DNA of 64,000 bases from Apostichopus japonicus (taxonomy: Eukaryota > Echinodermata > Holothuroidea > Aspidochirotida > Stichopodidae), in contig NC_092567.1 in NCBI RefSeq assembly GCF_037975245.1, positions 11,442,376-11,506,375 on the forward strand, in the 5' to 3' direction. Shown here one piece after another: positions 33,640-44,350 of this stretch; the first letter of the stretch is position 1; every line of letters starts with the position of its first letter. The position numbers and the translations under genes were made by a program. The notes under the pieces were generated by a model. That model made no database searches. It had not been told where the DNA came from and saw nothing but the letters and a program-made list of their open reading frames with translations.

Positions 33640-35540
33640 GTAAGTTCCAGTTCGGTCCGTTTATATAAAAGACATGAACACAACGGTGTAGGTAGCTAAC
33701 GACACTAAGGTGATTTTAGATGAAGCTGCGTGCATGAAAGTTGACTCTCTTACAACATAAACTTGAAGAAAAAAAACATTTATTGAGCAATACACTTTCC
33801 AAATGTGTGTCAGTTCAAAGCCTCAAGTAAGGTTTCGAGATGGTTTACGCTGGTTCTAATCTCAAGTAATCGATTATTTATTAGCACAACATGTTATAGT
33901 TTTTTTTTTTTTTTTTTACGGTGGTTTTTATTCTTTTTCATTTTTTTGCAATGTGAAAGCTAATTTCTGATTATTGTACCAAACCTTTCTAATGTTAGTC
34001 AAAATGAGCTAGCAATGAATTACAATTATACATAGTTTTTCCTCTACATGAAAGTTTATTTTGGAAAATAAATGAAAACATTGATCATTAACATGTCGTT
34101 GCCTAAACATATTTACAAACAAGGGACACATATAACACCAACTAAGGAGGTTCCATTTTGCTATTAAAATCATTTTTTTTTTACATTATATGTCTGATTT
34201 ATCCAGCTAACAAATAATATTCTTATGGGCGTCTACTATAATGCCAGCATTTGATCAGAATGAATATAAAAGCTGATTTCACGGCACGTTTCATATTTCT
34301 TCGTAGGGCTCATTTAAATTATTTTCAAATACGACGTTAGCGTACACTTGCAGCTAATGTGTATTAATGCTACATTAACATGTTATATATATGCAATTGT
34401 ACTAAAAGAATTGGGTGTACTCACCATGCAGGTGACGGATAAAAAATGACGTGATAAATTATTTCTCCTGAAAGGCAGAAAACTAGCGGCTCGTAAAGTT
34501 CCATTGTTTTAAGGCGGAGAGGAGAGAGGATTCTTCCGACTCAATTGATTAAAACAAGTTTATGTTACCTACAGTTGGATGGAACTTTAAATTGACCCAT
34601 TCCTATTGTCTACAATGTGCTACAGTTTCGAAGTATCTTTATATCTCGTTCATCGTTCCGGACTTGTAAGAAAGTAATCTGGCTTTCAATTTCCTGTTTC
34701 GACAGAGTTTTCATTTTGATCCTTTTGTCCAAACAAAAAAAATCGTTGTCGCTTCTTCACTCACTATTACTATCTCTCCCATCTCTCCAATCTCTCCCAT
34801 CTCTCTCTCTCAAAATACAAAACGAGATCAAGTCTAACTGTTACTATAGCCCTACTACCAGCAAACTAACATGTTCCTAGACAATGGTACCATGGTAACC
34901 AGAGATGCCCGGATGCTACGGGAGTATATTATGATCGCGAATTATTTTTCGGAACAGTGATTTTCTATCACTATAGTTGTGTATATTTTCGCATTGGGGT
35001 CCCAGGATGTATCAAATACTTTTAAAACTTAATATCAGTAGTTTTTTAGGGCTTCGTAGGCAATATATCTCCGGGTCCAACAAGACTACTGACCATGTGT
35101 ATTAAGCGAGCTCTTGAACGTGGGAACACATCACAGGGTAGCGCTTTCAGCACCCCTGAACATCGGTCTGAGTCCGCCCCTGTTACGCCCCCCTCCCCCC
35201 CCCCCCTTGCCGTTCATCTCTAACCTAGTGTTATTGGGACGGTTATTTATACTGGTTGATTAAATTATCGTTTTGGAAAATAAAGTAACGCCAGCAAGAA
35301 AGACTCTGTCTTTCGCATTTAACACTTAAAGGTGGGATCGCTCGTAATTTCCTCGTAAATTCTGTCCTTCACACCACCCGATTCAAATATAATATCAATA
35401 CTACCCTCTATCGGATCGTCGCTGTTGTCTCGTAATTTCTCAGCAATCCCGTATTTACGGCTAGTAAGCAATAAACGGGTTCGGTTACTTGAACGGTGGC
35501 CTTGGCGAAATTCCTGCATAGTTTCTTGTCTGTGGCAGTA
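33640..35540. other. Non-coding stretch, nothing firm
   Basis: Contains a TCTC-rich stretch near 34770-34810, a T17 run at 33901-33917 and a C12 run near 35195. A minus-strand frame at 35319-35561 ends in an acidic tail (GSIDIIFESGGVKDRIYEEI). It has no recognised domain and overlaps the inverted-repeat element that starts at 35541. Confidence 0.45.
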
Positions 35541-35746
35541 CAGGGAGTTGTTATGGAACAACTCCCTGGTCAGTAGTATGCGGTATTACGCCGCGTTTTC
35601 GTGTGTGTTGTGTGATACAAAACTCAGTGCTTTGTTTTACGTTCAGAACTTTTCACAACTAATGGGCTGTACAGTATAGGTTACGGTCGAGCTTTGCATC
35701 AGGCGTAATAGTTCGACCAGGGAGCTGCTACTCTAGCAGTTCCCTG
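35541..35746. mobile_element. 206-bp MITE-like element whose ends are themselves hairpins
   Basis: The left end is a perfect hairpin, AGGGAGTTGTT-atgg-AACAACTCCCT; the right end is a second hairpin of the form GGGAGCTGCT-actct-AGCAGTTCCC. The two ends are also inverted copies of each other: from CAGGGA through CTCCCTGGTC to ATTACGCC, about 50 bp with mismatches. No ORF is enclosed and no target duplication is evident. Confidence 0.6.
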
Positions 35747-37929
35747 CTTTTACTCTTTTAGGCCTACATGGTGAGCAGTCGAAGTCAAGAAACAGCTCAA
35801 GAAACTAATAGTTATGAACTTTATGTCTGATTCACGCTGACTGGTGTCACAAAAAGACAAACGCGAATGAGTGAAAAAATTGACTGAACTGATTACAAAC
35901 TATTGGGTATCAAACGTAAAGTCAAGTCCGTCATGTGTGAACAATTGGTATTTCAGCCAATTTAGGTATTAATTATACATAGACTGAGTCACAGCTTACA
36001 TAGTATTTTATATATAAATTTTAGTTATATATCAGGAGGGAAAGACAAAGCGTTTTATGTCATATACCATATACAGATAAATATGTATATTTAATTATTT
36101 TTGGACTCCTGGCAACGGGCCCTTTAGGCGATCACAGAGCACTTGCCCTAGCTGCACCCCGTCCTCCTAACCGGTGCACGTAAACCCTGTCCTTGCACCC
36201 CTTTGACCCGAATTAAAAAATGACGAAACTTGAACGGAAAAGGAAAGGAAAATACGTTGCCATAAGGGGCGGCTCCACCCTCTTTAAAAAGGATTGGCAA
36301 AAAGGGAATAAGTACATGAACAATAAACTAATAGTTATTTCCATTGAAAAGTGTCTCGCTGAGCATCGGCCGTCAAAGCAAAAAACTTTTTTTCTCTAAA
36401 TCACGTCAGTGTATTGCTTTCCAGCGTACTGTACTCCCAGAATTGACTATCCTGTTTCTTGTTCCGAACGGCTCCCAACGAAATGCCAAAAAGTCGGCAA
36501 CGGGGTTGGGGTGGGTTACCCAGCTCCACCATGGGGCACCTCATCACGACTGACTCGAATTACAACTCGAAACTTTAACTGAAATTGGATTGAATTTAAA
36601 AAAATATATACTAGATGTCTGCATGGATCATACTTATCTATACTATTGTGTGACCATATAGGCGTACGGGCTCTATATAGTCAACCAGGAGAGACTGGGG
36701 GGAAGCTTTTTTTCTTGCCACAGAAAATTAAACATTGCCCGGAAGTTCCTAGCACGATTAATTCATTTCAAACTTCGACGGCAATGAAGGACAAAGAGAA
36801 CCATATAGGCCTATGCCTGACTATAAGATCATTGAACCATCACGAACAACTCCGAATAATCTTCTATTTGCCGATTCATGACACTGGGAAGTAAGGGGTG
36901 GGGGGGGGTGGGGCTTTCCATTTGATCCGCAAGTATACTGAACGGTCACCACAACAAGGGTGTATAGCTTGGGACTAGCACGGGGAGACTTGTCAACCTT
37001 GTGAACTTTTTTGGGGGTGAGATGCGGGGGGGGGGGGGGGAGTCGGCAAACTAAAACATACAGGGTAAACAGAGGGGAGGAAAGAGGTCAAGAAAGAAAG
37101 CGTGAAAGACAGATGAAGGGATGGAGGAAGAAAGTAAAGAAAATGTGGAGATGGAGGCTAGGGGTAGAGATAGATATGATATGAAAGTACAGAGAGAAAA
37201 AAACCAAGATCACTGGGATACTGTCAAATACACAAGAAGAATATACAATCTAAATACTGGAATTAAATAATGCACAACATAAATACAGCTTTATGACATC
37301 AACAAATCAAAGGGGAAGGATATAATGTTTCAAGGATGCTGGAAAATAAGACACAACAGAAGATGATTATGGTTTCTGATCTATTAGGCTTCTTCTCTCT
37401 ACTGCTACCAGGATGTAAGAGACCACAGGGACTCGCACAACTCTTTAAGTTGTGATGACCTCTGACCCTTACTATGCCTAACTGTTATCTTGCCAGGAAA
37501 TAAATACACCAGTGCATGAGAGGAGGTGAGAGACAGGACTGATTGATCGTGTCGATAGGGGTACATGTGATTCAAGAAGATAGATGTAAAGATTAGCATC
37601 GTTTGGACACTTCAAATGGGACCCCCTCCCCACCCCCCACACCCTCCCCCACGTTCAAATCATATCCCCTCCTGGCAACGGAAATGAACACCAGTATAAA
37701 TATACCGATACAGATATTTATACACGCTGTGCGTGTAGGCCTATATACAATAATATAAAGCTGGCCATTCTCTGGTTGTTACTCCTTGATTGAATTTCCC
37801 CAACCTTGCCCACCTTGACTTAGAGGGTGGCCAAGCTCCTGATTCACAGTCATAGTCACAGTCACAGTCATAGTATCGAACAAAATGGACGAAAGCAATT
37901 TATCTCAATCTGGTGATGCAGATGTATCA
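35747..37929. other. Non-coding stretch
   Basis: Includes a G15 run at 37026-37040, a second G-rich stretch at 36896-36908 and a small CACAGTCATAGT array near 37847-37873. A pyrimidine-rich tract and AG at 37398-37411 precede a 17-codon open stretch with a stop and an AATAAA at about 37497; this could be a terminal exon but is unsupported otherwise. Confidence 0.45.
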
Positions 37930-38174
37930 TTAGCTGCTAATCCAACGTTTGTGAATGTCGCACAACCTGTCAACAAAAGTCTGGGAAAAGTGCTTGCCCC
38001 TGCCATATGTATGATCTCTTTTGTTCAGGATCATGTAAATGTGGCAATGTGTATTCTCGTATAGTCTGAGGTTTTTCTCCCATGCTGCTCCATATCTAAT
38101 CCTACTGGTAACATTGGACAGAACATTGGCAGATGGCTTCTTGAGAGGTGTTGAAGTAACTGGATCAGGAGTAT
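37930..38174 (-). CDS. Candidate last exon of a three-exon minus-strand gene
   Basis: Reading the minus strand, the exon follows a strong acceptor (gttttatgtaatctctacag) at 38175 and runs 245 nt to a TAA at 37930-37932. With two leading bases, completing a codon from the exon at 39034, it gives 80 residues including STPLKKPSANVLSNVTSR and RYGAAWEKNLRLYENTHC. It has no recognised domain and no clear polyA signal. The opposite strand also has a 59-codon ATG frame (37885-38064) over part of it, which I reject. Phase agreement over both introns is the chief evidence. Confidence 0.45.
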
Positions 38175-38299
38175 CTGTAGAGATTACATAAAACAAGAGT
38201 TACTAGATTGCAAGTATCCTGCTATAGCTTCTATGGCTGTGACTAAAAATATACCTTTTGTTTAGAACTTATCACACTTATGCAGCACTGGAAACTGAT

Positions 38300-38600
38300 A
38301 TTTCAATTTAAATGGTGTCATTGAGTTTAGAGGACATTGAAGTTACAAGTATGTTGGTGAAACCAAGACCACCCTCAAGAAGCAGTTCTAGTCACAAGTC
38401 AATACCATGAAAATGGAGACTCCAGTAGGGGAACACTTTCAGCTGCCCAATCATACCATTAAAGACATGTCCCAACAGGTAACTGAATTCGTAGACTAAC
38501 CATCTCAGACATAGTACACCACAGCAGAGATAGAGAGAGCGGACGGAATGCCCTAGCACCATTCAACTGAATGGGCTCAATATACAGGAAGGACATGACT
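38300..38600 (+). pseudogene. Penelope-like element fragment: GIY-YIG endonuclease remnant
   Basis: One frame from 38347 reads KYVGETKTTLKKQF, a stop, then ETPVGEHFQLPNHTIKDMSQ. YVGET followed by TPVGEHF.LP.H is the signature of the C-terminal GIY-YIG endonuclease of Penelope-like retroelements. The fragment has an internal stop at about 38389 and another after TEFVD; weaker similarity (LNGLNIQEG-type phrase) continues to about 38600. The RT part is absent. It lies on the plus strand within the second intron of the candidate minus-strand gene, and is an old, truncated insertion. Confidence 0.6.
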
Positions 38601-39033
38601 AACTTTATCCTGCTCCATCTCTGTATTCTGCTATAGTTTATTCGCCCTCTCTCCTTACTTAATCCTCGCTTTGTACTCCACAGTTTATCTAAATACCTCT
38701 ACTTTCACTGACTCCTTTTGTTCAATAAACCATTAACTTCTTTCTTTGTGTTCACCATGTCCTCTCTGTTCCAGGCTCTATTGTGTCTCTTGAATTTACT
38801 GTTACTAGTCAGTTTGCCTCTAAAGAAGATCCTGATAATATCAGGCCCACTTACTTTTATAAATTTTCATACACATGTATGCTTTTTAGTGGATGAGCAA
38901 TATGCTACCATTTTTTTCTTTTCTTTTGGAATTAAATGAGAATGAAATTGTATTATTTTTCTGATCAGATCAGATAAGATTAGCACTGCTCTTCCAGTCT
39001 GTAATTCATGCAAGGATAAACATATAAATTTAC

Positions 39034-39134
39034 CTTCTCCTTTCTGAGTGTCAACTGATCTTTCTGTGGTGACAGCTGCTGAGAATGCCTCTGTTTGACT
39101 TTCAGCATCTTTCCGGAAAAGATGCATTTGAAAC
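39034..39134 (-). CDS. Candidate middle exon of the minus-strand gene
   Basis: On the minus strand it follows acceptor ggtttcattgtatag and ends at donor GAAG|gtaaat. It is 101 nt: one base, 33 codons, one base. It reads FQMHLFRKDAESQTEAFSAA and then TTERSVDTQKGE. The one-base entry completes the AG left by the exon at 41338, and its one-base exit completes the codon opened by the exon at 37930, so both introns are phase-consistent. The SQTE..DTQ pattern is polar and low in complexity. It recalls linker regions of some uncharacterised invertebrate nuclear proteins, but this is only an impression. Confidence 0.45.
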
Positions 39135-39495
39135 CTATACAATGAAACCAAAACAATTGTCCGTAAATCATATAACTGAAATAGTAATTTTACTGTACAC
39201 CCCAAGCTTAATTGTATGCATAATGAATCTGGTAATGACCAAATCATTACAAACATACATGTTTTTATCATACCTACCCAAGAAAAAATATGAAAGAGAA
39301 AAGTAACAAACAAACACTTATTTCAATAATAACATATTGTTAACCCACATTGATTTAAGCCCAGATAAGGATGAGATATTCTTTCATACTCTTCTTCAAC
39401 ATATCCATAAACCGCGGTACCTTTCAAGAATTGTAAGGATAATTTTGTGTTGCCCAACTGCTTGCCCAACAACTTGAGCTCACATGTCAATGTAA

Positions 39496-39730
39496 AATTT
39501 ACTATGTAAACTTCCTGTCTTAGTGAACTGATTGGTTTCATATCGCTAAAAGATGTCCAGTCTTTTGATGAGAGTTTGATGTACACTCATTATTTACCTA
39601 CTGTGTAAACTTCCTGTTTATGTGAGCAGTTGGTTTCATGAGTGAGAATTGAGATGCTACTGTAGCTTACACCATGACATAAGCCCACCATTGTGAAAAA
39701 TTCCTGTTTACATGAATAGCTTGATTTCAG
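39496..39730. repeat. Three degenerate copies of a ~95-bp unit
   Basis: Variants of gtaaacttcctgtttatgtg followed by a(a/g)c(t/a)g.ttggtttcat occur near 39507, 39604 and 39695. They are clear by eye but diverged. Confidence 0.5.
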
Positions 39731-40452
39731 ACTACCATTAATTTGACGCTAGATTACTCTCCACAAGAGATAGTTTCGGCCACCAAATTTAATAGATATT
39801 ATAATTTTTGAACACTAAACATCAGATCATTCACAAGAAGCTGAACAAAAACGAGCATAGTATATACTGACTATATATAAAAAATATGATAACTTAGCAC
39901 AGCATCATAAAGTATGAGCATCAGGCCTACACGCAAAAAAACAAACTGGTACTTTCTTACCCCCAGGCATGGCTATATAAAGGTTTATATAGGTATAGCT
40001 ATATGTACTATGGTCCCTCAATTTGTGAGGCTAATTTACCTAACTTCTTGCATAGCAGTTGGGTTCCTTCAAAAATCCCAAATACAGACATGTACACATG
40101 ATTGCTGGAATATTGGACAGACAGTCAGTAGATAACAGTATAACACCCTGTTGCCCAAATGAACCATTAAAACTTGATTGCATATATGCTGGCTGTGGCT
40201 GACCTTAGAAAAACCTAAGGTCTAGTTGCATATGCAGCGGTGTGAAAACATGTGAATCAGTTAGGAGTGATTCTAAATTATTTATGTAGATGCATTATTT
40301 TTATAGGAAAAATTGCAGGTCCATGTGGTTGTACTTGTACAGCACAGTAGGCCTTCCTCACTGGTGTATATTACAAAATTAGGGAATACAGTTACTATGA
40401 ACACTAAATTCTGATACTTATTACTAATACTATAGGCCTTAGTCCTATGTTA

Positions 40453-40498
40453 TATGCCCAGTTAATTATGGTTACCCGTTAATTATGACTGGGCATAG
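40453..40498. repeat. 46-bp palindrome
   Basis: TATGCCCAGT at 40453-40462 is repeated inverted as ACTGGGCATA at 40488-40497, with TTAATTATG repeated in direct orientation between. It can form a hairpin; no function is proposed. Confidence 0.6.
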
Positions 40499-41337
40499 GT
40501 GAGGCTTTTCTTTCAAATGCTCATTCACAAGAATTATTCTTCAAACAAGGACAGCTGATAACAATTTAGAACCTGGAGGGGGTGGGGATGAACAGATCAC
40601 CTAGGCCTAGTGGTTAGAAAATATATTTCCATCAATTTGTTGAGGCAAAAACAGTTTACTTTTTGGTGATGAGAAGGCCCAGCTTTCCATGGCATAAATA
40701 TGAGGAGTGAAACTAAAGACCCCCAGTCCCTGTCAGTCTTCTTTAGGAAGGATATTTTAATTTTTAACTGTATACAGTACAAAGTGGCTATTCTTACAAC
40801 TAGTCGTAAGAATAATTTCCGACTACGCATGGGCAGTTGCTATTTTTATGATTAGGAGTACTAATTTTACGACGATGAGTAACAATAACTTCCGGTTAGG
40901 GTTATGTTTAGGGTTACCTCTACTACATGCGCAGTTGCTTTATTTACTGGAAAAATAATGAATGATAGGCCTAGTTACAAAGCCTAGGCTCATCAAATCA
41001 TGTATGTTACAAATACAATAGCATAGACACTGCGAAGTTCGAACACCTAAGCCTTAAAATACCCCAAAAACTATCTTCATTTTATTGACAGATATGTACG
41101 TACATACTTGCGCACGGGTCATTTTGGAGAGGAAATAACTGTAGCTTCCTAGTTTTTAGTGATATTGGCTTTCGCTTGTAGGTTATCATGGTGAAATCGT
41201 GTATTTCTTAGGGGTGTCCGAACTTTGCAGTTTTCTGTACTTCGCAATACTGACAGTTACCTAGGACAATACCCTGTAGTACTACTATGTACTAGTATTA
41301 CCCTATACAGTTTTAGCCTAGCTTAGCAAATCATTAC

Positions 41338-41537
41338 CTTTTTGTGTGATCCTGAAGCAAATGTTCTGCGAAATCTGCGTTGCTAACAGAAGTCAAATCG
41401 TGGACATGTTTGTAGAGTTCTTTCTCCATTTGCCAGTTTACGTAGGAACGTAGAAGATAGATCTTCGTGGCATCTCTTCGTCGCTGTTGTTCCTTTGCAC
41501 TGCTGTTTTTGTCAGGTCCATGCAACAATGGCTTTCC
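41338..41537 (-). CDS. Candidate first (or second) exon of the minus-strand gene
   Basis: The minus-strand frame is open from a TGA at about 41540 down to donor AAAAAG|gtaatg at 41337. It reads AKEQQRRRDATKIYLLRSYV and then MEKELYKHVHDL...FAEHLLQDHTK, a basic then helical sequence that looks more like protein than most frames here. It exits with two bases and joins the exon at 39134 in phase. The start is unsettled: the first in-frame ATG is at 41427-41429, giving a protein of about 145 residues, yet 37 good codons lie upstream, so an upstream exon or non-ATG start is possible. I do not recognise the family. Confidence 0.45.
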
Positions 41538-43166
41538 TCCACTTCAACCTATACGCTCGTTCCAGGATAAGGTCGTTTTCTTTCGCCCGATTCTCCTTGC
41601 CCTGATCCCTTTTCCATGATTGTCACTATACTCTAGTCTAATCGAATGTATTTGTACGAAAATCGTACAGTATTCTTTACTCAAAAGGTACACAAACAAC
41701 AAACTATCGCGTACAAAAATCCTTTGCGGTAAACAGTACAATAATCTGAAATGCTGTGCTATAACATTATGTGTGCATGGGTACGGGCTTGTTACGCATA
41801 CGCTTGCCTGTGCTATTCACTGATCTAAATTTGCCACCGAGGTCACGTGAGTTTTAGGGGTCCCATTAAACCTCGCTGAAACCTCGATAATGCCAGCGCC
41901 CTCAAAAAAAAGTCTACGAGCGATATCGCCTTTAAACTGTTAATAGTATTTCGACTAAACTAAGTACCCCCTTATATGTCAATAATGATTAATTCAGGGA
42001 ATTTTCTTATTAAAGGAACGTCATATAGTGACACGGCCTACCCAACATTTACTTAACTTTCACACAAAAATGTTACGATTGGTTTCCAAGTCCTAGAGGA
42101 AGAAGGGAGAGGGGTGGGTCCAGCTGGGAATATATAAACCACGTTTATGGATCAGTTTACCTTCAGAATGGAGTAAACTGGTCATTTTAACACCTAAGAA
42201 TGCTGCCCCCTTCACCATCTCTTGGACCCTAACCTTGCTATTGCATGATCACGTGAGTCAATGTCCAGTTTGATGTGTCTCCTACATTTGTGAATTCTTA
42301 AGAAAATCACATAATGAGAGCTGAGTGACCTGGATATTGTTCTGTAACGATTAAATTAATGTTTGAAAGGGATTGTCAAACTTCCGTAATGATGAGAATG
42401 TTAAACCCTGCAGCTAAATCGGAAATGGCTACTCAGCTAGACGGGATCAGCTTATAAACAGGACGGAACATTTCCCTGCATCGCACCAATGTGTGATAGT
42501 ACATTGGGTTGTATTGATTGAGTCATCGTGATATCAAGGGAAATCCCCTGGATAGGGTCATTTGATGGTTACCGGCAAGGAAGAGGATGGGGTGTGGAGA
42601 TAAGTGAACTGATTCTTGTACAGTAATCCTGTTTTACACATAAACCTTTTTTCATAGATTGGGAAAGGATTATATCCTCTTGCTATGAGTCAATATGGGT
42701 TGACATATGCTATTCATTTTGTTATTTATATACTTATTTGGAATATTTCAAGCAAACAGTATAACTTTTTTTATAGAATTCAATCTTCACAATTCCTTTC
42801 AAGCATGGAATCAGAGCGACCACATCATAGGTGACCATGGCTTCATGGATTAAGCCTTCATGTGTATATTATGTTCAGTACTAAAATATTCGCAGGACGT
42901 ACTCGTTAGATCTCCCCTAAATAATAACTGAAAATATAATAATAACAGGACGAAAACTGTCCAGATTTTAAAAAAACATAAGAAATGAATTTAAAAAGAA
43001 GTGAAATTAAATTTGTTGTATTATGAACCGATTATCTCTGAGATAACACTTCATTTATGGCTTTGCTTATTAGATGAATATTTACAACATATAAATAAAC
43101 TGCATTGTCTTTGTTTCTGTATAATCTTATACATATTCATAACTTATAATTTTCCTCTTGTTTTAG
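41538..43166. other. Non-coding stretch upstream of the minus-strand gene
   Basis: Could include the promoter of the minus-strand gene; a CACGTG E-box is at about 41844. Otherwise nothing is recognised. It ends in a good acceptor (ttttcctcttgttttag) on the plus strand. Confidence 0.4.
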
Positions 43167-43214
43167 GGGTTTGATGAGGAGAGTAATAAGAGAAAACGGG
43201 CAAGGTTGAACTAA
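43167..43214 (+). CDS. Candidate last coding exon (E5) with basic nuclear-localisation-like tail
   Basis: After acceptor cctcttgttttag the phase-0 frame reads GFDEESNKRKRARLN and stops at TAA 43212-43214. Only this frame stays open. Two bases later comes a consensus donor, CT|gtaagt, so the mature mRNA would continue into a 3' UTR exon, probably at 43983. KRKRAR resembles a monopartite nuclear localisation signal. It joins E3 in phase 0. The reconstructed E1-E2-E3-E5 segment is about 73 residues, the C-terminus of a protein that begins outside the window. Identity is unknown. Confidence 0.45.
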   Translation, partial: GFDEESNKRKRARLN

Positions 43215-43982
43215 CTGTAAGTCAATACAACTGAATATTCTCTACCTTAGTGCTTAACATTGTATTTGTTAAGATTAATTGTCTGCTACGTTTAATTGTA
43301 ACATCTTAATATATATATCATTAACTAGATTTGTATTCATATTCTGTGATTTTCTCATTTTATTTGGTCACTAATTACATCTGCTTCATTCTGCTTCATT
43401 TCTTTATCTGCAAACATGTGTGTTATCACTAACACGTTTATTGTGACGGTTAGTATTTTCCACCCTTCGTCATTATATTATTAATTTTAACGGATAAAAA
43501 GAGAGATTGTCGTGTTAAAGTGCATTATCTTGTTCCATTTCTGTTTCCTTCAAATTCGTTCTGTGTAACACATAATTCCTTTGCATAATACCAATAATTA
43601 AGAGAGTAAAGTTTTCTTACAGAGCAAATGAATTCCTTCGTTGAAGTTAAGAAGAATGTCATTGTGCAATTCATGTGCAGACCTACATACGAGGACAACA
43701 GAGGCATTGTAGAGTGCACTGTCATGGATTATGTGACCAAGGAGGGCAACTTCATACCAGTCGGATGCTTGAATCACATGTCGCGGGTTTCTTGTTTAGC
43801 TGGTTGATTTAATTACTTGTTGGCTCATGTTACTGCTGGCGCATTTTCCGGGGGATGGGGCGGGTTGGAGGTGGGATGTCTAGGTATTGCTTCCCCATTA
43901 TTATACGAATAAGTATTTGTGCTTGACTCATTTATTATAACAATGTTACCCAAATATATATCATTTTATCCCTATCTTACAG

Positions 43983-44350
43983 CTCAATGCAAGATGCATG
44001 TTCATCTGGCGTCGCCAATCGTCAACAAGAATGTGATGCCATTCACTCAATCCTCAAAACGATGGCAGTAATTTTAGTGAGGAAGAATCTAATAAAGATT
44101 TAGGTTGTAAACTGTTAATATCTCCCAAATAATACAAACATCGTCAGATAGAGCTCCAGTATAATACACATGGTACTAGTCTAGTATGATTGTGTCGTCA
44201 TCAAATGCCTATATTCTCAAGACAATGGAATGGTGACTTGATGAAGACTGTAACTTTTACATTAATTGTGAATGGATCTGGTAGAGAGATTATGTTGTGT
44301 AATAATATTAATAATTCCATATACAATAAATAAGTATAATTTGAAAGGTA
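43983..44350 (+). other. Candidate 3' UTR exon with polyA signal
   Basis: An acceptor (atccctatcttacag) ends at 43982 and AATAAA lies at 44325-44330. With the donor at 43217 this gives a short UTR intron and a complete gene end. An alternative reading is coding: entered with one base missing (from E4), it has 39 open codons starting SMQDACSSGVANRQQECD to a stop at about 44103. Confidence 0.4.
44325..44330 (+). terminator. Candidate polyadenylation signal AATAAA
   Basis: AATAAA in atacaataaataag, about 340 bp after the 43982 acceptor. It is the first AATAAA downstream of the candidate stop codon in this exon. Confidence 0.4.

Noticed and set aside
37885-38064. 59-codon plus-strand ORF with a good start context (aaaATGgac)
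   Set aside because: It overlaps the minus-strand candidate exon, has no domain and no splice or polyA support; the minus reading has two phase-matched introns.
38867-39313. 148-codon minus-strand ORF taken as one gene
   Set aside because: Only 39034-39134 has protein-like composition and splice borders; the rest reads into probable intron sequence.
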